The translations under genes and the position numbers were made by a program. DNA of 64,000 nt from the NCBI GenBank assembly GCA_012064415.1, contig SSNU01000218.1, positions 40,590 through 104,589 on the forward strand, read 5' to 3'. Positions 11,977 through 21,497 of this stretch are shown in pieces. Every line of letters starts with the position of its first letter. The stretch's first letter is position 1. The stretch comes from Gyrodactylus bullatarudis. Taxonomy: Eukaryota > Platyhelminthes > Monogenea > Gyrodactylidea > Gyrodactylidae. Under the pieces are notes generated by a model that ran no database searches, was not told where the DNA came from, and saw only the letters and a program-made list of their open reading frames with translations.

Positions 11977-13070
11977 GTGAGTGAGCAAAATTATCACATA
12001 TAAATAGATTTTCTGTTTTCTCTAGTTTTTATTTTTATAATATTTAATCGTATAACAAGATTCGGTAATTGTTAAGAAAGCTTACATGAAAAATTCTGAA
12101 TTGGTAGAATGTTTGTTTGTAACACGTTCCCAGTCTTCCCCTGTCATATATGCGTAAAAGATTTTAATGAAAACATGGTTTGTATATATATAAACAATAG
12201 TATTAGAAATTACTTAATATCTTAAATGTTACTTGAAATCTTATTTAGTATGAATGGTATAACAATTATATTTTTCAATTCATATTGATAAATCAGCGCT
12301 TATTAATATTTTGTACTTCGCAGAATATCAATAGATGTTCATAAATATTTGACCTATAAAAATCATAAGATTAACTCATAAATAACTACAGTGATTTGAG
12401 ATAAATTAAATTTTTACGGAGTTTTTATTTTATGCCCCCCCCCCAAAATTCCAACCAATCAGTGTTGAGCCCATCAGGAATAAGCAGTTTATCACCTCAT
12501 TCTCACTTCTAGGAAAAAATATAATACTCACATTCACACAATATCGGTAACTTCTCTTCTCAACTCTTCTCACTTTACGGGACTTTTACCTGTAATAAAA
12601 ATGTAAGTAATTTCTAATACTATTGCATACTGATTGTGTGTTCATTAAAGTGTATTATATATAACGCATATATAACAGGGGTAAGACTCGGAAAGTGTTA
12701 CAGAAATAATTATTTCTACCAACTCGCAATTTGTCGAACTTGAAAAATAAATTGGGGAATAATAATTAATGTAAGCTTTCTTGGCCATTATTCAGAAATC
12801 TATATTCAATTTTTTTCAAATCTATTGTTTCTTCATAATTGAATTAAACGTATTGAAAATTTTATCAAATCTAGACGGCCCGTGTGAGTAATATTTCATG
12901 AATATATAACAGACCAATATATTACATCAGATCTCATAAACCTAAAGAAGAAACTAGGAACTATCAACTAACATTGCGCTATTTCTAAAAATGAGCTCAA
13001 AATTTATTAAAAAGCACAAATTAAATGCATGTCTATGAAAGAAATACTAAAATAAAAATTGTTTGGTTGC
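11977..13070. other. No gene seen; promoter-like patch at 12433-12600
   Basis: A run of nine or more C at about 12436 is followed by CCAACCAATCAG, AAAAATATAATAC and then a pyrimidine-rich stretch, resembling the patch at 1618. Otherwise AT-rich sequence with no coding frame. Confidence 0.3.
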
Positions 13071-13165
13071 TGTTTTGAACTGATATACGAATATAACTGA
13101 ACTGAGTAAGACGGAACTTAACAAGAAAACATGTTAATTATTTCAAAAACCGAAATCATTCAAAC
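13071..13165 (-). repeat. 3' flanking repeat of the gypsy element (LTR remnant)
   Basis: A 95-bp copy matching 16645-16727, with a 16-nt block (including AACATGTTAATT) absent from the other copy. Direct orientation and the position outside the coding region suit an LTR, although about 90 bp is very short for one. Possibly only parts of the original LTRs survive. Confidence 0.55.
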
Positions 13166-13202
13166 AAAATAACTTGTCATCCTTATTTTGGTATTTAGTA
13201 CT

Positions 13203-13960
13203 TTAAACCTTTCGGCACCAAATCAAACCATCACTACCCGCCGAACTTTGGGTTTGGCTTCCTAACCCTCGAACCTCTTCTGAGGGGAACTGCTGGTAGG
13301 ACCGAAGCTCGATCAGGTGGCGATCTTCCATAGCTGAAATGATTTCCTCTATTGCATGTTGTTCATCGACTTCCAGCTCACTTTGAATTATGTCTTCAGG
13401 TGATTCCCTATCATGAAGCACATCAGTCGGTAACTCTGTTGGCGGTATTACATACACATCCGCTTCATGTATTAAGCGCCCCTCTTCATTCCTATAGGTG
13501 GAGTCCGAATTGGGTACAATATCCTCTGGTGTCGGTATTTTCCCTTCTCTACGCACCAGCGTGAGCTCTTCCGAATTCACCGACCTGCCACTGGCTGTAG
13601 TCTTACGCCCGAAGAACACGTCCGCTGGAATGGAGCCCTGAGCACAAGGTTTGAAATTCCAGTTTTTCATAAAGGTTTTGCCGAGTTCTCTTAAGGTCAA
13701 ATCAGAATTTCTTTCAGCAAATTCTTGAAAATTTTCACAGCCATCTCAGCTCTGCCATTTGACTCATGGTGACCTGGAGGAGTATAAATCCAACTGATTT
13801 TGTTATTGGCCGCAAAACTACGAACTTTTAATGCATAACGATGTCTAACTGACTATGTCCTTGTCCATATTCGGCCACCAGAACAATTCCTTACTCCATT
13901 CTTTAAATTTTTTTTATTCCCGGATGTTTGTCATGCAGAATCTCCAAGGCTTTGTTCCTT
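13203..13960 (-). pseudogene. Gypsy integrase, C-terminal part with core deletion
   Basis: Read down the minus strand, the region first shows the end of the integrase zinc-binding segment (a frame with FWWPNMDKD near 13870). It then jumps to a segment with SNGRAEMAVK near 13755, which is the late part of the catalytic core. The DDE core between them is missing. The open frame 13700-13203 follows with PADVFFGRK, as in integrase C-terminal regions, then an acidic tail ending in LIWCRKV. Several stops and frame changes occur around 13720-13860. Integrase would join element cDNA to host DNA; this copy cannot. Confidence 0.7.
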
Positions 13961-13977
13961 AGCTTATTTGGCACAAC

Positions 13978-14983
13978 TTACTGCGACCCTTTAAGAAGCA
14001 CTCCATCTGAGATCATCAACAGCTCTTTGACACTGGAAAACGGAAGCAGATTCCTAGGAATTACCTTTGGCCAGCCATTTTTTACAAACTTTTTTAACTT
14101 CTCTAACTGCTCATCTTTCAACTCCTTTACCGCATCCAGCACTGGACTAGCTTCACTACGACATATATGGTAAATCACCTGACAAAAACAGTCCAGCTTA
14201 TTCTCTTCCTGCACGATTGTTAAACGAGAGTACAGGTCAGGAAGCACATTATCGACTCCTTTGATGAACTGGATTTCAAAGTTATATTCCTGTAACAATG
14301 CCCTCCACCTGGCCAACCTCTGATTCACTGTTTCTGTACATTGTTTGAGAAAATAAAGGTAAGTGGTCTGTTATCCGACCTGAGTGTGAACTTTCTTGAC
14401 CTCAGATATCTGTGGAACTTCGTGACCCCAAAAACTAACGCCAGTGCCTCCTTGTCTGTTACTGAATAATTCAATTCGTGAGGATTCAGCTTACGACTGA
14501 CCACATCCACCACTTCACTGTTTGAATGGAACAAAACTGCTGAGATGCCCGTAGCCGAAGCATCTGCAGCCACAAAGACCTCTCTATTCATTTGATAAGG
14601 CACTATGATACCTTTTGATATCTTCTCGATGAGGTTTTGTAAACATTCCGTGTCCTCCTCAGTCCAGAACCACTCAGATTTAGCTTTGACTCTGTCATAC
14701 AGTGAAGCCGTTTGTGAACCAAAATCCTTGCAGAATATATCATATTCACGTAAAACTGCGAGATAGCTAAGCAATTCAGACTTGTCCTTAAACCTCTGAA
14801 CCTCTTGACTTTGTCCGGATCTGGTACTAATGTCCCATTAATAATCACGAATCCCAAATATTTAACCTCATTTTGAGCAATCTGGCTTTTCTCTTGGTTA
14901 ACCACAAAGTTGTTTTTCTCCAAAATATTCCGGATTTGAGCAACTTTTTCCAAATGACCTTCTCTAGTTGGGGTGCCAATCAA
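13978..14983 (-). pseudogene. Gypsy reverse transcriptase (end) and RNase H
   Basis: The frame after about 15000 carries AYQDDILIGT, the YxDD catalytic box of the reverse transcriptase, then the thumb segment VKYLGFVI. A shifted frame (14774-14325) holds RNase H: VFVAADASATGISAVL with the first catalytic aspartate, then TDKEALALVFGVTKFHRYL, then LRSDNRPL. 14328-13978 carries the connection to integrase with RLARWRALLQEY and FIKGVDNVLPDLYSR. Three frames are used, so frameshifts have accumulated. Typical pol order for Ty3/gypsy. Confidence 0.8.
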
Positions 14984-15993
14984 AATATCGTCTTGATACG
15001 CCCTGACACCAGCAATCCCATTACGCTCGGAAAAATCGCAGGAGCCGCTGAGACACCAAACTGCAATCTATTCGAGTTAAAAAATCCCAGGTGCGTTGAC
15101 ATAGTTGTGAATTTCTGAGATTCTTCATCCAACGGTATTTGTAGGTAAGCATCCTTGAGATCCAATACAGTAAGCACTTTACAAGGACCTATGTCATACA
15201 GCAACTCTTGAATGGTGGGCATATTAAACTTTTCTGCGTCGATAATCTTATTCAATGTGACATTGAAGTCTGTGCAGAGTCTCAACGGACGACTGGAACC
15301 AATTTTCTTTATGACAGGGACTATTGGGGCTGCTACTATAGGGTTGTCTACTTTGTAAATCACTCCCTTCTTGAGCAGGAACTCAATTTCTTCCTCGACC
15401 AGTTTGAGCAAGGAATAAGGCAATTTCCTATGAGCGAAAACCATGCCTGAATAATTAGCTGAAGATTTAATCATGAAAGATGCTGTTAAACCATTATCTG
15501 CAAACTTGATTGGCATGCAGAATTTAATAACACCAACATTAACAGCATCAAAACATCCCAGTATTGGAATCCCATCTACTTTATCTGTAACTACTAAATC
15601 ACAACGTAATTCTTTATAACCGATAGTTAGCACAGTATCCCTTAGTTCTCCCTTAACAGCGATACGATTCATATTAAAATCTAACAGCGTGTGCCTGTAT
15701 GGAGAAAGCTCCAAATTTTCAACTTTTACCAAATACCTGATTGGAATGATGCTCACTTGAGAGCCTGTGTCAACAAGAAAACTAATTTCTACACCACACA
15801 CTGTTTCTCTCACATACATTAACTCTGATTTAACATTCTTTACTGAAAATACTGAATAAGAATTAACAAAGACTGGATAAGGTGACATAACTGATTTATT
15901 AGAGGAAGGACTGCGATTACTAACAGCATTGATCACTCGTCGCTCCTTTGCGAAACAGTTCTTCGTAATGTGTCCTTGGCTGGAACTGTTCAA
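14980..15993 (-). pseudogene. Gypsy protease and reverse transcriptase (start)
   Basis: A 337-codon frame. Residues about 7-13 hold SQGHITKNC, the end of a second zinc knuckle. Residues about 70-85 hold FLVDTGSQVSIIP, the aspartic protease active site. Residues about 195-330 hold reverse transcriptase motifs: a primer-side segment ending in RLCTDFNVTLN, then LTVLDLKDAYLQIPLD with the first catalytic aspartate, then FGVSAAPAIF. The frame is lost just before the YxDD box, which continues in another frame. The protease triad is intact; the element is dead for other reasons. Confidence 0.85.
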
Positions 15994-16645
15994 TCGCCTC
16001 TAAGATGGCTGGGCGAATCGCATCTGTAGCATCTCAATTGTCTTCTGGGTGCTGACTTATCATTCCCGAGCCTGTCATGAACGGGTGCCTTGAACCTAGC
16101 GATTCGATAGACAACCGGAATGTCCATGTCTCTGTCACTCTTGATTTTACTAAACGTCTCGATCTTCCTCAGCACATTGTCCAGTGTGACCTTTCCATCT
16201 TCTCTCAACTTTGCGACAAGGTCTCTGTCCTTTATACCATGCAGAAACCAATTAAGAGCCAGCTCGTCAGCCAAATTCCTTGTCTTTAATTCTCTGACCT
16301 TTGATTCCACTTCTAACAGGAAATCACTAAGGCTTTTTTCACCTTGAGTGAGCTTGAAAAAGGATCCCCACTCAATGAGAGGGTTTCTATCTGCCACATA
16401 TCTTGCAAGTACACCGCCCTTAAAATCCGGCCACGAGATGGTCGTCAACCTTTCTCTGTTGAAGATCTTAATGATCCTTTCGAGCTTGGACTTGATAAAG
16501 ACCCAACCAGATAATCGACTTTATCACCTTCTTGCAAGTTAAGGTTGGATGCTATTTGAGTCCATCTTCTCTCGAAACGATAGAAATAATCAGCAAGTTT
16601 GACATAATTTTGCGGTAGGTCAGAAATCCAATCGCATATCGCCAT
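15960..16645 (-). pseudogene. Gypsy gag with CCHC zinc knuckle
   Basis: The start is ATG at 16645-16643 (MAICDWISDLP), directly against the 5' flanking repeat. The protein continues with YFYRFERRW, then changes frame near 16448 to SWPDFKGGVLARYV and EWGSFFKLTQGEKSLSDFL, a capsid-like gag region. The nucleocapsid knuckle CYRCDSPSHLRGD follows near 16010; its last cysteine is replaced by a TGA stop, and a second knuckle is recovered in the next frame. Gag would form the particle and bind element RNA. At least one frameshift and one stop disable it. Confidence 0.75.
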
Positions 16646-16727
16646 GTTTTGAACTGATATACGAATATAACTGAACTGAATAAGACAGAACTTAACAAGA
16701 AATTTCAAAAACCAAAATCATTCAAAC
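16645..16727 (-). repeat. 5' flanking repeat of the gypsy element (LTR remnant)
   Basis: An 83-bp copy of the repeat at 13071-13165, with a few substitutions and a 16-nt gap. It ends at the gag initiation codon, so the element lacks a normal untranslated leader. Confidence 0.55.
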
Positions 16728-16754
16728 CAGTTGCATCTATAGTTATTCATGAAT

Positions 16755-19160
16755 ATCGATCATTATCATTAAAGCCCTGCTAGCGCGTAAGTGAATATGA
16801 TTATCTTTAAATAAAATTCTCGTTAAGAAAAATGATATAATCTAAGCTTCAAAATTGTAGTAACCTCGTCTTGTTTTAATTAAGGGTTAACCCTTTCGAT
16901 CCCATACGCTTATAAATTGAGATAGAGCTCTAATTTCAAAAGCAATGAGTCTTTGTTAAGCTCCTGGTAAATTTTGTCTTCGATCAAATTTCTGTGCGGA
17001 ATCATCTTCAACTAGATCTATGATGGGTCATATGTGACCCATTGGGATGTAAGGGAGTGGCAAAAATATGCGTCTACTTTTAAGTACATAATAATTTGGT
17101 GTTTATTATATTGATAATATGGAATTTATTTTGATGGTATCTCATGTAACAATTGATTCCATGAGTAATACATAAAAATACATTGCATTCAGAACATAGA
17201 TCTGAGACCTTCTTGTTGCAAACTCTGCATCTTCGACGGTCTTTGGAATCTGAAACTTTGACAGGAAGATGCATTTTCTTTGGCTCTTCCAAATCTTAAG
17301 AAAAATTGAGTATTGAGCTATTATTGGATCTTTTGAATGACATTTCTTCAATGTTGCTCTGATTAGATTCATTAAATGCTCTCTTGAAGATACACGGAAG
17401 ATACTGTTTCAGCCTTGACTTTCCTTTGAGCGGAATTATCGGCTCATCTACAGACTGAATTTGATCTTGAGTTCCATTTATAATGCAGTTATTTCTGAAG
17501 ATCTCTGTAAAATCTCTTATTTTGTATAGCCTATCTTCCGTATTCAGGAGAAGATTGTCTGCAAAATGCAGATTTTTTTCCATAATTCAAATTTATTCCT
17601 AGGCATGATATTTGCAATGGCTTCAACTCTTGTCTGCTTTGTCCAAAAATTTTGATAACGTGGAAGATGTATGATACACATTTTCATAAGAAGACCAAGG
17701 AAGATTTTTCCATCGTCCAATGTTGCGCCCAGACATTGACAATTTTGAGTCGCGTAGATATTCGATTGATTTACCATCAATGAGACCATACTTTCGCTGA
17801 AAAACAGATTGAAATACTCTAAAATTGTCTCTGCCTGGGATTTATTTTCTCTGCTTTGAAATTATATTTCTATCTTAGGATGATTTCTGGTATTTCTTAA
17901 ATGATTTGTTCTCAGATCCGAATCTTCAAGTTCTTCTTCTAGATCATCTACTGGCTCATTGTTGATGAATTCTTGATCAAGAGGCTGAACTTCTTCAACT
18001 TCTTCATTTGAATTACCATTTGAGCAGGAATCATGAGTAATGAATATGTTTTTCCGGACCGTGTACATTTGATTTCAACCTCATCTAACATTACGTTATA
18101 TCCCAGTTGGTCACATATGACCCAAACTTTAAAATAATATACCTCTGGCCCATTGACCAATATAATCAATGTTTTTCATGAGGTATGATAAGCTTTCAGT
18201 CAGGTATCATTACATAAAATTAGAAATCTCTATGCCATTTAGTATAGTAATTAAAGAATATTGAACGAACACTTGGTTTTCATGGTAGACAAGGATTCTT
18301 AAAAGCTGTACAAAAGGTGCTAATTAAATTCTGGTCGCAGATTAACAGTATTTTAATAAGACGATGTTAAATTTGCGATAGAAAAAGGATAACCATTCCT
18401 TGGAAATCAATTGTATCCACGCATGTAGTAAAATATAAAAATAATTTTACGTTCTATTATTATGCCATGGACAAAGTTTATTGAAGAGCATTTCATATCT
18501 AATGATGATTGATTTAAAGTAATTCACAAGGTATAACTGTACAACAGACTAGAAAACTAAAGCATGTAAATGAAAAATATTAAGCATACTTTGTAAGGAT
18601 ATGAAAAGAGTGTATTTAAATAAAAGCTAATTATAAGAAGTATATGTATGTATTTAGGTTTTGCAATATAATCAAAATTCATTCAAGTCGAACTGCGTGA
18701 GTATTTTTTCCTTTATTCTCTCTCTTTGATAAAGCTTTAAATAATTTTTCTTTTGACTAAATTACTAAAATTAAATTCAACCCCACCATAGTATAAAATA
18801 TCCTTGAAGCACTTCTACTCCGTAAGTTAATATGATTATCGGCAACTGCTATCAAACGAGTTGAGGGGTATTTTTGCACTAGTTAATGCATTGTCAGAAC
18901 TTATCACTAAATAAACACATAGATAATTAAATTTATTCATGTCCAATTATCTTATTAACTCTTAATATAGAGGGTATACGAAGATAGTATTTTAAAAATA
19001 CTATTTTTCATTAATCAGCTCGCTGATCCAAATTTCAATAAAGTCGATCTGGGTGAGTATTTTATATTTAAAGAAATTTAAGGCTTAGTTTTCATTATCA
19101 GGAAAATAAAGTCTTATAATTCTTGAAGGCCTATCAATGTGTAAGTAATTATTTGATGAG
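16755..19160 (+). repeat. Scattered splice-donor-like repeat modules
   Basis: CCGTAAGTTAATATGATTATC at about 18822 matches GCGTAAGTGAATATGATTAT at about 16785. The 20 bases preceding each are also similar, and a weaker third copy lies at about 19141. A second module, (A)AAGTCGA(A/T)CTG followed by (C/G)GTGAGTATTTT, occurs at about 18690 and 19040. Each ends in a good 5' splice-site sequence, but upstream in-frame stops argue against ordinary exons. These may be decayed tandem repeats. Confidence 0.35.
16887..18169 (-). pseudogene. piggyBac-type transposase, internally deleted
   Basis: On the minus strand: an acidic N-terminal region (18068-17862, with EEVEEVQPLDQEF); the start of the catalytic domain (17789-17544, with IIHLPRYQNFWTKQTR and IANIMPRNKFELW); and 17583-17296 with SVDEPIIPLKGKSRLKQYLP, which keeps the first catalytic aspartate. 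After that the sequence jumps out of the domain, so the second and third catalytic aspartates are gone. 17292-17080 encodes the C-terminal cysteine-rich zinc finger (CRVCNKK, CSECNVFLC, H). TTAA followed by CCCTTTCGATCCC at 16887-16903 looks like the left terminal repeat. GGGTCATATGTGACCC (17025-17040) is mirrored at 18109-18123 as a subterminal repeat. The right terminus was not found. Confidence 0.8.
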
Positions 19161-19973
19161 AATAAGATTATTAACAATTTGAACACTTAAGATGAAACAT
19201 CAGTACAAGTATTAATTCATATATTTTTTGTAGAAGACAAACATTAAAGTATGGACTCTTTTAAATCAGATTTACGAGAGAATACTAATTTCAATATCAA
19301 ATAGGGCGACTATAAAAATAAGGTAGGTATCCGAGAATTTATACTAATTAAACTATGAAAAGTTTCTAAATCAATATTTTTCTGATCAACAATTTCTGTG
19401 GTGAAATGCTATGCCGATTCCGAATATTAAAAATTATGTACACTAAACTTCCTTAAAAATGTATGAAAGTTAAACCGATAAGAACAACTCTGTGTAGGAC
19501 TTATGAATAAAAGTATGCAATTTAAATACTTTTTGGAAACAAGGTGTCATCTTGTTTTGCCACAAATAAGTTTTTTCATCATTTTTAACGTATTAATAAT
19601 AAACTTAATTATCTGATTATCGAGATGGTTTTAATTTTATGTTAAAATCAATTAAGACTTAGATAGGTTTGAGAAATTAATCTGTAAAAAGGCACTTTTT
19701 ATATAGAAATCTTTCGAAATCTGTTTATATTGGTTTTGAAGATCAAGTTCTCAAATTCAATTCTTGAAACGATGTTTGAGTTTGAATGTAGTTAGTTGTT
19801 AGCTATGTGGTTGAAAAACTTCAACTCAAATAATTATTTTACTCGGTGTATATAGATTTTATCAAAATTGGAATTAGCATAATATTTTGCATCAGAAACT
19901 GTAGATCAAACTGTAAATATTTAACTTTCCGAGGGTAGTGCAATATGAGAAAATAATAAATTATTATTTCTAA
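18170..19973. other. No gene seen
   Basis: AT-rich; apart from the donor-like modules near 18.7-19.15 kb nothing is recognisable. Confidence 0.3.
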
Positions 19974-20031
19974 AGAAGAAAGAAGAAATCCAGGAAGAGG
20001 AGGAGGAAACGCAGGAGGAGGAGAAGGAGAT
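19974..20031 (+). repeat. Purine tract (GGA/GAA-rich)
   Basis: About 58 bases almost entirely purine (GAAGAAAGAAGAAATCC, then GGAGGAGGAAACGCAGG and similar). On the minus strand it makes a proline-rich stretch within a 172-codon open frame (20357-19839). That frame otherwise lacks domain features and overlaps a dispersed repeat, so it is not called as a gene. Confidence 0.5.
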
Positions 20032-20264
20032 AAATGTGAGGTATTAAGTTTTATTTCAAATAAACATAGATTGATGTTGAGCTTTAAAATAATGATGAAG
20101 ATAATTCCTTTACAGATCATCAGAATGAAAAATAAATTTGCACGGAACAATTCAGTCTTGTTAATAAAACTCATATAAATTACATGAAAAATTAAGTTCG
20201 CTAAAAAATATCGGAATACCCTTCTAGGACTGAGTTTGTTAATGCTCAATTGAAAATTATGATA

Positions 20265-20515
20265 ATAACAAATAAATGAATAAATACTGATCGACTGGTT
20301 GGAAAAAAATGACTTAAGATACTCAATAATAAGATTTTCATCTGAATATCTACGCAAAATTGGTTACAAAAGCTTTTTCAATTATACTAAATGAATCTAG
20401 AATTTTAGAGTAATTTGATAAAGTATCATGATTTCCCAGAGATTCTAATTCTATTTTGATTGAAAAATACTTGAAAAGTCAACACGGATAGCTATATTTA
20501 ATATATAGTGTTGAA
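20265..20515. repeat. Dispersed direct repeat (copy of 4540-4783)
   Basis: Same orientation and order of blocks as at 4540-4783. This copy continues uninterrupted through the point where the other copy is split by the 4784-6223 foldback, so it marks the approximate empty site. Confidence 0.55.
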
Positions 20516-21361
20516 AATCAATCAAATATGTAATTAATTTATCTTATGTATGATATTAAAATCCTACCGTTTCATTGAACCTAGAATCTAATTTGATAGA
20601 GATTTCCTTCACACACCTATATATTTTAATTACGAATAATTAATTCACGTAGTTTTTCAAACACGTCCGAAATCCACTTATATTCATAGTTTAGAAAATT
20701 GAAAGAAGATATATTAAAACCATGATAGAAATAGTTAAGTCAAAGAAAATAATAATAAAATGCAAGCTGAAAAAATACCAAAACTCTCCAATAAATAGCA
20801 ACAGCGGAGAGAAAAGTGAAAAAGCTCACACTAGTCAAGGAAGTTGTAGATTATAGGAATAGTCTTTTTCACTTCACGTTCTCTATTTCGTTAGACCATT
20901 CCTCAGGGCTTGCTATCTTTCTTATCCTCTTACTTTGACCAATTACTAAGCCAACTTTATGAGAAATAGGACTGATACTGGCATAATGTAAATACTTCCC
21001 GGTGTCAGTCTTCTGCTAAAAAATATTTCTCAGAATTGATCCATCTTCTCTTCTAGTCAATTCGACATCTAAGAAACTCAAGATACCATTAGATTCTCTT
21101 TCCATAGTAAAAACTAAATTCGGATGAAACGAATTCATCTTGGAGAAAAAATCATCTACTGATACGTTAGGTTTCATTAAAATACAAGCATGTGGACTTT
21201 CTCAGCCAGAAGTACAAGCCCCTACTCCATCACGAAAAAGAAATCTGTCGACATCACCTAAGCAACAAAAAAGAAAGGGGAAACAGAGAAAACGATTACC
21301 AACCAACAATCAGACAATAGATGTATTCCTCACAGCCCCAAGAGTATGAGCACACTCAAAC

Positions 21362-21440
21362 CCCATTGGTCAATCTTGGATGATTAATTGCTATTCGTCA
21401 GATTTTATAATGTTCCTTAATCTTGCATGTATATAAATAT
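21362..21440 (+). promoter_or_regulatory. CCAAT + TATA-like promoter before ribozyme D
   Basis: CCATTGGTCAATC at 21363 and TATATAAATATAT at about 21429-21441, the latter ending only a few bases before the ribozyme strand X (21448). The same arrangement of CCAAT box, TATA-like box and ribozyme recurs at 32271, 26180 (minus) and 46140, which suggests an internal promoter of the element. Inference from sequence only. Confidence 0.5.
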
Positions 21441-21447
21441 ATCTAAA

Positions 21448-21497
21448 GTCGGTGTCTGGTCTGAAGAGAACCGACGAAAATAAAACTTTATTCACCA
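21448..21497 (+). ncRNA. Hammerhead-like ribozyme copy D (best example)
   Basis: Order: strand X GTCGGT (21448-21453); GTC; stem I TGGT; core CTGAAGA (21461-21467); GA; strand X' ACCGAC (21470-21475); core GAA (21476-21478); stem III AATAAA/TTTATT with a 2-nt loop; C at 21493 (triplet UUC); stem I' ACCA (21494-21497). Stem I, stem III and X/X' are all perfectly paired. The core and NUH triplet are those of a hammerhead, with predicted cleavage after 21493. Stem II is not a hairpin: X' pairs with X, which lies 5' of stem I. Confidence 0.75.

Larger units (their letters stand above)
13071..16727 (-). mobile_element. Ty3/gypsy retrotransposon, broken
   Basis: On the minus strand the order gag, protease, reverse transcriptase, RNase H, integrase identifies a Ty3/gypsy (Metaviridae-type) element. 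Short direct repeats flank it: 16645-16727 (5' side) and 13071-13165 (3' side), sharing TTTTGAACTGATATACGAAT. The 5' copy abuts the gag start codon, leaving no room for a normal leader or primer-binding site. Frameshifts, stops and a deletion in the integrase core make it inactive. Its base composition is less AT-rich than the surroundings, suggesting a relatively recent arrival. Confidence 0.85.
21190..21497 (+). mobile_element. Nested Penelope terminal segment
   Basis: Plus-oriented sequence interrupting the minus-oriented RT pseudogene. It starts with a basic C-terminal coding tail (frame to 21349 with SRKRNLSTSP and KRKGKQRKRLPTNNQ), as at the end of Penelope proteins. CCCATTGGTCAAT (21362), ATATAAATATAT (about 21431) and ribozyme copy D follow. 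The RT frame resumes beyond it. The exact target duplication could not be fixed. Confidence 0.65.

Noticed and set aside
19839..20357. 172-codon minus frame with a proline-rich stretch and several hydrophobic segments.
   Set aside because: The proline run is the complement of a purine tract, the rest overlaps a dispersed repeat that is not open at 4.5 kb, and composition is that of AT-rich noncoding DNA.
21448..21497. Reading the motif as a canonical hammerhead with hairpin stem II.
   Set aside because: Only 8 nt lie between CUGANGA and GAA in all good copies; at most one base pair could close them, so the ordinary fold is not possible.
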